From Balneolales bacterium (GTDB lineage Bacteria > Bacteroidota > Rhodothermia > Balneolales > Balneolaceae): a DNA stretch of 5,556 nucleotides. The position numbers were made by a program, and so were the translations under genes. Each line of letters starts with the position of its first letter. The stretch's first letter is position 1. The notes beneath the pieces were generated by a model. That model was not told where the DNA came from. It did not search any database and worked only from the letters and a program-made list of their open reading frames with translations. The stretch covers positions 1-5,556 of the forward strand of contig JAKSCW010000187.1 of the NCBI GenBank assembly GCA_022360375.1, given 5' to 3'. Of the stretch, positions 1 through 5,556 are shown piece by piece.

Positions 1-1
1 A

Positions 2-2671
2 AATCACCTGAAGGAAATCATAAAACTTTGCCACACTCCAGTTGAGATTGAAGGAAGAACCTTTAATGGCGCAATGAGCCGCGATCCGCTCAAGAACAAA
101 GCGTTAGGTAAAGCCATTCGCAAAGCGAAAAAAGATCAAATTCCCTTGAATTACATTGAACGCGTAATTCAATTGGCCGCCCAGGGCTTTACTGATCTTG
201 AATTTGAAAGTTATGATACGGATTGGAATTCAGAAGCATATGCGACAGTAGCAGGCCAAAACTCCAACAATTCCGTTCGTGTTCCAAACAGCTTCATGAA
301 AGCAGTTAAGGAAGATGGAAACTGGAATCTGTACTGGCGAGTGGAAAAAGACAGGGCCAAAAAGGAAGGCCGTGAGCCAGAGGCATGCAAAACCATGCCT
401 GCTTCCGAAATGTGGGATCAGATTGCGTATGCAGCCTGGGCTTGTGCCGATCCGGGAACACAATACCACGATACCATTAATGAATGGCATACTTGTCCTG
501 AAGATGGTGAGATTCGCGCAAGTAATCCATGCTCTGAGTACATGTTCCTGGATAACACCGCATGTAATCTTGCTTCGCTAAACTTAATGAAGTGTTTCAC
601 CGACGATTCCTATAGCACATTTGATGTGGAATCACTTCGTTATGCTTCCCGAATCTGGACTACCGTTCTCGAGATTTCAGTGTTGATGGCACAGTTCCCA
701 TCCAAAGAAATTGCTGAGCTTTCTTATGTATTCAGAACCCTTGGTTTGGGCTACGCGAATATCGGTGCAGCATTGATGGTACAGGGAATTCCTTACGATT
801 CTGACGAGGCAGCTGCCATTGCAGGTGCATTAACGGCCATCATGCATATGAAATCTTATGAAACCAGTGCTGAACTTGCTGGCGAACTCGGAACCTTCGA
901 AGGGTACGAGCGCAATAAGGAACACATGTTACGGGTAATGAGAAATCACCGCCGGGCTTCTTATAATGTGGATCCGGAGCAGTACGAAGGGTTAACCGTG
1001 AAGCCACTGGGCATCAATGCGGCTATTTGCCCCGATTATTTGTTAAAAGCAGCCCAGGAAACTTCGGATGCCGCTGTTGAACTTGGTGAAAAGAATGGAT
1101 ACCGCAACGCCCAGGTAACCGTAATTGCTCCAACCGGGACTATTGGTTTAGTAATGGATTGCGATACCACGGGGATTGAGCCAGATTTCGCTTTGGTGAA
1201 ATTCAAGAAATTAGCAGGAGGTGGTTACTTCAAGATTATTAATAACAGTGTACCCGTTGCATTGAAGAATCTTGGGTATTCTCCAAAAGAAGCGGAAGCC
1301 ATCATCAATTACGCAAAGGGTGCAGCTTCGCTGGAAGGTTGTCCACATATTAATGCGGAAAGCTTAAAAGCGAAGGGCTTCACTGAAGAGAAAATCGATG
1401 CTATTAATGCAGCACTCCCAAGCAGTTTCGATATCAAGTTTGCATTCAATCAATTCACATTGGGAGAAGATTTCTGTAAGAATAAACTTGGCATCACTGA
1501 AGAGCAACTTTCTGATTTCGGATTCGACATGCTTCGTCATCTTGGATTTAGCAAAGAGCAAATCCAGGAAGCCAACGATTACGTGTGTGGAACGATGACG
1601 GTGGAGGGCGCTCCTCACCTGAAAGACGAACACCTTGCAGTATTCGATTGTGCCAATAAGTGTGGTCGTATCGGAACCCGTTATATCTCTGCATCTGGCC
1701 ATATCAAAATGATGGCTGCTGCTCAACCTTTCCTTTCCGGAGCGATTTCTAAAACCATCAACCTGCCGAATGAGGCAACCGTTGAGGATATGAAAGACGC
1801 CTACATGTTGTCCTGGGAAATGATGTTGAAAGCCAATGCACTTTATCGTGATGGCTCTAAACTCAGCCAGCCGCTAAACAGCATGAGCGATGTATTCGAT
1901 GAACTGGATGAAGAGGAAGAAGCACCGGCTGACCCGGTGGTGGTTCAGGCCCAGGATAATGTAGTTGAGATTGCCGAGCGGATTATCCACAAATATGTGG
2001 CCCGCCGTCAGCGACTTCCATTCCGCCGCGAAGGGTATACTCAAAAAGTGAAAATCGGTGGACAAAGCGTTTACCTGCGAACCGGTGAATATGAAAACGG
2101 TCAGTTAGGTGAGATTTTCATTGATATGCACCGCGAAGGTGCTGCTTTCCGAAGTTTATTGAATTGCTTCGCCATTTCTATTTCTCTTGGCTTGCAACAT
2201 GGTGTGCCATTAGAAGAATTTGTGGATGCTTTCGTGTTTACCAAATTTGAGCCAAGCGGCATGGTGAACGGAAACCCCCACGTGAAAATGAGTACGTCGG
2301 TAATCGATTACATTTTCCGTGAATTAGCGGTGACTTACCTCGGAAGAGAAGATTTAGCACACGTTCCAGCGGACCAGATTCACACCCGTGATCTGCGCCC
2401 AACCGAAGCAGACGTAATTGCGAAGCCAGCTGCTCCTCAGGCTCCTGCTGCTGCACCTGCACCAGCTGTTGAACCTGTTCCGGTGGCAGATACTACTACT
2501 CAGGCTCAGGCCGCTCCGGCTGCAAGCAGCAGCTACGAAAGTGAGTACGAAAAAGCTAAACAATTAGGCTATACCGGTGATGCCTGCCCCGAATGCGGAA
2601 GCATGACGATGGTTCGCAACGGGACGTGCTTGAAATGTATTACATGCGGCTCAACTTCGGGTTGCAGTTAA
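2..2671 (+). CDS. nrdJ: Vitamin B12-dependent (class II) ribonucleoside-diphosphate reductase, 5'-partial
   Basis: This enzyme reduces ribonucleotides to deoxyribonucleotides in the cytoplasm, using adenosylcobalamin to generate a thiyl radical, with or without oxygen. The frame is open from base 2 with no stop, so the ATG at 74 is internal and the true start lies upstream; 889 residues are visible of a family that is usually about 1,200 long. Seen in order: a substrate-site segment QNSNNSVRV (about 257-283); the active-site motif NPCSE (524-538) with the radical Cys at 530-532; the redox partner Cys at 563-565, exactly 11 residues on as in Thermotoga NrdJ (C322/C333); the phosphate-binding PTGTIG motif (1130-1147); an acidic linker (about 1898-1935); a TSCPD-type domain (about 2030-2350); an Ala/Pro-rich linker (about 2405-2540); and a six-cysteine zinc-ribbon-like tail (Cys codons at 2585, 2594, 2627, 2636, 2645, 2663). 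The tail probably passes reducing equivalents to the active site. The other redox Cys, equivalent to Thermotoga C134, should lie upstream of the window. Confidence 0.95.
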   Translation, partial: NHLKEIIKLCHTPVEIEGRTFNGAMSRDPLKNKALGKAIRKAKKDQIPLNYIERVIQLAAQGFTDLEFESYDTDWNSEAYATVAGQNSNNSVRVPNSFMKAVKEDGNWNLYWRVEKDRAKKEGREPEACKTMPASEMWDQIAYAAWACADPGTQYHDTINEWHTCPEDGEIRASNPCSEYMFLDNTACNLASLNLMKCFTDDSYSTFDVESLRYASRIWTTVLEISVLMAQFPSKEIAELSYVFRTLGLGYANIGAALMVQGIPYDSDEAAAIAGALTAIMHMKSYETSAELAGELGTFEGYERNKEHMLRVMRNHRRASYNVDPEQYEGLTVKPLGINAAICPDYLLKAAQETSDAAVELGEKNGYRNAQVTVIAPTGTIGLVMDCDTTGIEPDFALVKFKKLAGGGYFKIINNSVPVALKNLGYSPKEAEAIINYAKGAASLEGCPHINAESLKAKGFTEEKIDAINAALPSSFDIKFAFNQFTLGEDFCKNKLGITEEQLSDFGFDMLRHLGFSKEQIQEANDYVCGTMTVEGAPHLKDEHLAVFDCANKCGRIGTRYISASGHIKMMAAAQPFLSGAISKTINLPNEATVEDMKDAYMLSWEMMLKANALYRDGSKLSQPLNSMSDVFDELDEEEEAPADPVVVQAQDNVVEIAERIIHKYVARRQRLPFRREGYTQKVKIGGQSVYLRTGEYENGQLGEIFIDMHREGAAFRSLLNCFAISISLGLQHGVPLEEFVDAFVFTKFEPSGMVNGNPHVKMSTSVIDYIFRELAVTYLGREDLAHVPADQIHTRDLRPTEADVIAKPAAPQAPAAAPAPAVEPVPVADTTTQAQAAPAASSSYESEYEKAKQLGYTGDACPECGSMTMVRNGTCLKCITCGSTSGCS

Positions 2672-2673
2672 CA

Positions 2674-2716
2674 TCGTCATTGCGATCCCGATGAATATCG
2701 GGAGAAGTAATCTCGT
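2674..2716. repeat. Degenerate palindromic intergenic repeat (REP-like, TCATTGCGA family)
   Basis: This is an imperfect palindrome just after the nrdJ stop. The inner stem TCCCGAT/ATCGGGA (2686-2692 with 2697-2703) encloses a GAAT loop. The outer arms, CGTCATTGC (2675-2683) and GTAATCTCG (2707-2715), pair again after a short internal mismatch (C2683-G2707, G2682-U2708, U2681-A2709, U2680-A2710, A2679-U2711, then G2676-C2714 and C2675-G2715). The ends resemble the dispersed 'CGTCATTGCGA...GAAGCAATCTCG' palindromes found in many bacterial intergenic regions, here with GTAATC in place of GCAATC. The symmetry is read directly; membership of a dispersed family is recalled and cannot be tested with one copy. 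It has no T-run, so it is not itself a terminator. It would be transcribed at the 3' end of the nrdJ mRNA and could protect it from exonucleases. Confidence 0.6.
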
Positions 2717-2730
2717 GTTAACGTAAAAGA

Positions 2731-2749
2731 GTTTCTTTCATGGAGAAAC
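2731..2749 (+). other. Short hairpin ahead of the nrdJ terminator
   Basis: GTTTCT (2731-2736) pairs perfectly with AGAAAC (2744-2749) across a seven-base loop, whose outer bases could add two G-U pairs. It is weak and AT-rich and has no U-tract, so it is unlikely to end transcription alone. It sits five bases before the strong terminator and may only be a 3'-UTR structure. A chance origin is possible. Confidence 0.3.
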
Positions 2750-2754
2750 AGGAT

Positions 2755-2791
2755 AAACCCTGATTGGTGGAAAACCAGTCGGGGTTTTTTT
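2755..2791 (+). terminator. Rho-independent terminator of nrdJ
   Basis: The left arm AAACCCTGATTGG (2755-2767) pairs over 13 positions with CCAGTCGGGGTTT (2775-2787), including two G-U pairs. The loop is TGGAAAA (2768-2774), and a run of seven T follows at 2785-2791. A strong stem with an immediate U-tract is the classic intrinsic terminator. It lies 84 bases after the nrdJ stop and separates nrdJ from the downstream protease gene. The A residues flanking the left arm are few, so it is probably one-directional. Confidence 0.9.
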
Positions 2792-2831
2792 ATTGGTATA
2801 TATGATTTAAAAACAATTAATAACTAACATC

Positions 2832-2860
2832 TTGGCATTCCTCCCGTAATTGCGTTAATT
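2832..2860 (+). promoter_or_regulatory. Candidate promoter for the tricorn protease gene
   Basis: TTGGCA (2832-2837) and TTAATT (2855-2860) are separated by 17 bases, giving a sigma-70-like layout in the AT-rich leader between the terminator and the gene. Transcription would start near 2867, leaving a 5' leader of roughly 68 bases before the ATG at 2935. The -10 match is poor, and I found no clear TAnnTTTG element of the kind used by Bacteroidota primary sigma factors. A promoter is expected here because the terminator closes the upstream unit, but its exact position is uncertain. Confidence 0.3.
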
Positions 2861-2934
2861 CAATGAACAATAGGGATTATTCTAATAGCTGCCCTACCTG
2901 CTTTCTCAATTTTATAATCAATCAACCAAACGCA

Positions 2935-5556
2935 ATGAAAAGACTACTATTCGGGATGGTGCTTATATGCTTTTCCCAATCCGCTTTAGCCCAGATAAAT
3001 GCTAAATTGATGAGCTATTTCGATGTCTCCGAAACCCAGATTACATTTGTATACGGAGGTGATATATGGCTGGTTCCCAAAGAAGGGGGAACAGCAATCC
3101 AGGTAACCAATTCACCCGGCGAGGAAAGCTATCCTCGTTTTTCACCGGATGGAACCCATATAGGATATTCCGCCAGTTATAATGGAAATGTTGATGTATA
3201 TGTAATTCCGGTGACGGGAGGAGTACCAACCCGTGTTACCTACCAGTCTTATCCCGACAGAATGCTTGAATGGCATCCGGATGGGGAGCGCATTTTATTT
3301 GCTTCCAGAAGGCAGATGGGGCAACGTTCTTCCCAGCAGTTTTATACGGTGGGTAAAAATGGAGGAATGCCCGAGAAACTTCCGATTCCGTATGGTGAAT
3401 TAGCAAGTTATTCGCCAGATGGAAGCAAATTGGCGTACATCACAAAAATCACAGAAAACTATCCATTCAAACGATATAAAGGTGGGTTAGCTTCCGACAT
3501 TTTGATTTACGACTCAAAAGATCAAAGTGTAATAAATGTAACGCAAAATGAAGTAAACGACGGGAAGCCTGCATGGGCTGGAGATAAGGTGTATTACTTA
3601 TCGGATCAGGGCGAGAACTTCCGGTTAAATATCTGGTCATATGATGATAATACCAGTGAACATAACCAGGTAACCATGTTTGAGGATTTCGATATCAGTT
3701 ATCTTTCTGCTGGTCCCGATGATTTAGTATTTGAAGTGGGTGGCCAGCTCTATCTAATGGATTTAGCTACTGAGGAGTACCAGCCAGTGGATGTAAACGT
3801 GGTGAGTGATTTAACTACCGAAATGCCCAGGACTGTGGATGTAAGTAACAGAATCAGCGATGCAACAGCATCCCCGGGGGCAAAAAGGATCATTTTTGAA
3901 GCAAGGGGTGAATTATTCAATGTTCCTGTTAAAGAAGGATATTCGATGAACTTAACCAAATCCAGTGGAGCTTTTGACAGAGACCCTGCATGGTCGCCTG
4001 ATGGCGAACATATTGCGTTCTGGAGTGATAGAGACGGAGAATTTGAACTCTACCTAATGGATCCGGAAGGAAATGATGAAGCCCGTCAACTTACTAATCG
4101 TGGAAAGGGGTATGGCTACCAGTTGTACTGGTCACCCGATAGTAAGTACATTGCTTTTATTGACGAAACGAATACAATTTATACCGTTGAAGTGGAAAAC
4201 GGGCGTACCCGCGAGGTTGGAAATACGGTATGGAATATAGGGCACGGCGGAAGAGGGGGATACCCCATAACCTGGTCCAGCGATTCAAAATGGCTTACCT
4301 ATCACAAGGGCCTGGAAAATGCAAACTTTGCAATCATGTTGTATGATGTTGAAGAGCGTCAAAATCACCAGGTTACCAGCGGCTTTTACAGCGAAACAAA
4401 TGCAGTATTTACAACGGATGGAAACTACCTGGTGTATACGTCAAACAGAAATTTTGATGTGGAATATTCTGATCTTGATGGAACGTGGATCTATCCCAAT
4501 TCTACCAGATTGGTAGCTTTAAGCCTCACCGAAGATGTTCCATCCCCTTTGAAACCCAAAAATGATGAACTGGAGAAAAAAGAAGAATCAGATGAAGAAG
4601 AAGAAGGTGAAGAGGAGGATTCCGAATCTGACGAAGAGGAATCTGGATTAGATATAGATCTGGATGGACTCGAATCGAGGATTACTATTTTACCCCCTGA
4701 TGGTGGTAATATCGGCCAGTTAATGGCTTTTGATGGTATGGTTGTATATCGAAGATGGCCAAACACAGGGTCATCTGGTGGCTCGCCAACTCTAATGGCA
4801 TATAATTTTGAAGATCGTGAAGAAGTAACCATTATGGAGGGGGTGAGCGGAGCCCGGCCAACTGCCGACGGAAAAGCTATCCTGGTTTCATCATTCTGGG
4901 GGCAGTATGGGATTATTCAGCCTCAGGCCGGGCAGTCGATAAATGATGCTATTCCCACAGATGGATTGTCTATGGACCTGGTTCCGAAAGAGGAATGGAA
5001 GCAAATTTTCAATGATACCTGGAGAAGGTACCGTGATTTCTTCTACGATCCCGATATGCATGGATTGGATTGGGATGAGATGAGAGAACGATACGGGGCG
5101 TTGATTGAGGACGCCCGAACGCGATGGGACGTATCGAACATTCAGTCAAATATGCAGGCAGAACTTAGTGCCGGACATACCTATACCTTTGGTGGAGATA
5201 ATGAAAGCGTTCCTCCAAGAGGGACCGGGTATTTAGGGATAGACTGGGAACTTGATGACGATGTGTACCGGATTAAACGCATAGTAAAACCAGCACCATG
5301 GGAAACGGAGATTCGTTCTCCATTTGATCGTCCTGGAGTAGAAGTGAATGAAGGAGATTACATTCATTCAGTAAATGGTGTAGAACTTGATCCCCAAAAA
5401 GATCCATATGCTGCTTTTGAAGGGCTTGACGGGGGAACGGTATCTCTTATGATTAGTAGCAACGGAAGAAGTTCTGATGCCCGTCAGGTAATTGTAGAAA
5501 CACTCAACCAGGGAGGTGAAGCCTGGCTGCGTTATCTTGAATGGATCGAAAACAAC
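2935..5556 (+). CDS. Exported tricorn-type protease (peptidase S41 family), 3'-partial
   Basis: Tricorn proteases trim short peptides. Two beta-propellers channel the substrate to a serine-protease core containing a PDZ domain. All 874 visible codons are open and the end lies beyond the window; full-length homologues have about 1,050-1,150 residues. Residues 1-19 form a Sec signal peptide (K2 R3, a hydrophobic core, ALA before Q20), so this copy should act in the periplasm or outside the cell. C12 is preceded by Ile, so a lipobox is unlikely. PD40/TolB-like propeller motifs sit at 69-73 (FSPDG), 113-117 (WHPDG), 159-163, 353-357 (WSPDG), 399-403, 447-451 and 492-496. A strongly acidic insert (about 544-580) follows, then the second propeller ends, the helical C1 region spans about 680-760 with catalytic His748, and the PDZ domain covers about 763-860. 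The nucleophilic Ser and later Glu should lie off-window. The ATG at 2935 is chosen because it begins the signal peptide; no Shine-Dalgarno is visible. An in-frame ATG at 2863 would bury that signal. Confidence 0.93.
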   Translation, partial: MKRLLFGMVLICFSQSALAQINAKLMSYFDVSETQITFVYGGDIWLVPKEGGTAIQVTNSPGEESYPRFSPDGTHIGYSASYNGNVDVYVIPVTGGVPTRVTYQSYPDRMLEWHPDGERILFASRRQMGQRSSQQFYTVGKNGGMPEKLPIPYGELASYSPDGSKLAYITKITENYPFKRYKGGLASDILIYDSKDQSVINVTQNEVNDGKPAWAGDKVYYLSDQGENFRLNIWSYDDNTSEHNQVTMFEDFDISYLSAGPDDLVFEVGGQLYLMDLATEEYQPVDVNVVSDLTTEMPRTVDVSNRISDATASPGAKRIIFEARGELFNVPVKEGYSMNLTKSSGAFDRDPAWSPDGEHIAFWSDRDGEFELYLMDPEGNDEARQLTNRGKGYGYQLYWSPDSKYIAFIDETNTIYTVEVENGRTREVGNTVWNIGHGGRGGYPITWSSDSKWLTYHKGLENANFAIMLYDVEERQNHQVTSGFYSETNAVFTTDGNYLVYTSNRNFDVEYSDLDGTWIYPNSTRLVALSLTEDVPSPLKPKNDELEKKEESDEEEEGEEEDSESDEEESGLDIDLDGLESRITILPPDGGNIGQLMAFDGMVVYRRWPNTGSSGGSPTLMAYNFEDREEVTIMEGVSGARPTADGKAILVSSFWGQYGIIQPQAGQSINDAIPTDGLSMDLVPKEEWKQIFNDTWRRYRDFFYDPDMHGLDWDEMRERYGALIEDARTRWDVSNIQSNMQAELSAGHTYTFGGDNESVPPRGTGYLGIDWELDDDVYRIKRIVKPAPWETEIRSPFDRPGVEVNEGDYIHSVNGVELDPQKDPYAAFEGLDGGTVSLMISSNGRSSDARQVIVETLNQGGEAWLRYLEWIENN

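Noticed and set aside
1364..1726. Minus-strand open frame of 120 codons inside nrdJ
   Set aside because: It lies wholly antisense to a conserved part of nrdJ and shows no recognisable domain; the strong NrdJ match on the plus strand explains the region.
2420..2535. Tandem DNA repeat in the Ala/Pro-rich part of nrdJ
   Set aside because: GCTGCT/CCTGCA-like words recur without a fixed period, which is low-complexity coding sequence rather than a true tandem array.
74..2671. nrdJ beginning at the ATG at 74
   Set aside because: The same frame is open back to base 2 and the residues before this Met fit the long NrdJ family, so the Met is internal and the gene is cut by the window edge.
2672..2934. 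A small gene or structured RNA in the intergenic region
   Set aside because: No convincing reading frame with a start signal was seen, and the structure present is accounted for by the palindrome, a small hairpin and the terminator. No cobalamin riboswitch is visible here; one controlling nrdJ would lie upstream of the window.
2962..2973. Lipoprotein signal around Cys12 of the tricorn homologue
   Set aside because: The residue before the Cys is Ile, which does not fit the small residue needed in a lipobox, and a good ALA-Q signal peptidase I site follows.
4491..4832. Minus-strand open frame of 113 codons with a Ser-rich stretch
   Set aside because: The serine run is the antisense reading of the GAA/GAT-rich acidic insert of the tricorn gene, so it is a composition shadow.

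Overview
The window holds two long plus-strand genes, both cut by the window edges, separated by a 263-base intergenic region. The first is the C-terminal three quarters of a vitamin B12-dependent (class II) ribonucleotide reductase, nrdJ, with its stop codon at 2669-2671. The second starts at 2935 and runs off the right edge. It is an exported tricorn-type protease of which 874 residues are visible.

Layout: 2-2671 is nrdJ, open from the left edge with no start codon in view. From 2674 to 2716, only two bases after the stop, lies a degenerate palindrome of the 'TCATTGCGA...GAAGCAATCTCG' kind. A small hairpin (2731-2749) and a strong intrinsic terminator (2755-2791) follow. From 2792 to 2934 is an AT-rich leader with a tentative promoter. 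The tricorn gene fills 2935-5556.

The organism looks like a member of Bacteroidota or a close relative, for example the Balneolota/Rhodothermota group. The base composition is moderate and the second gene has no Shine-Dalgarno sequence. Long B12-dependent NrdJ with a C-terminal zinc-ribbon tail and secreted tricorn homologues with an acidic insert are also common there. This placement is an inference from gene type and style; no rRNA or other marker is present.

The two genes do not look functionally linked. NrdJ makes deoxyribonucleotides in the cytoplasm, while the tricorn homologue should act outside the inner membrane on peptides. The terminator between them supports separate transcription units. 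I see no mobile element, CRISPR array, tRNA or rRNA, and no convincing undescribed system. The points most worth a second look are the palindromic repeat after nrdJ, the Gly in place of Ser beside the tricorn catalytic His, and the long acidic insert in the tricorn protein.
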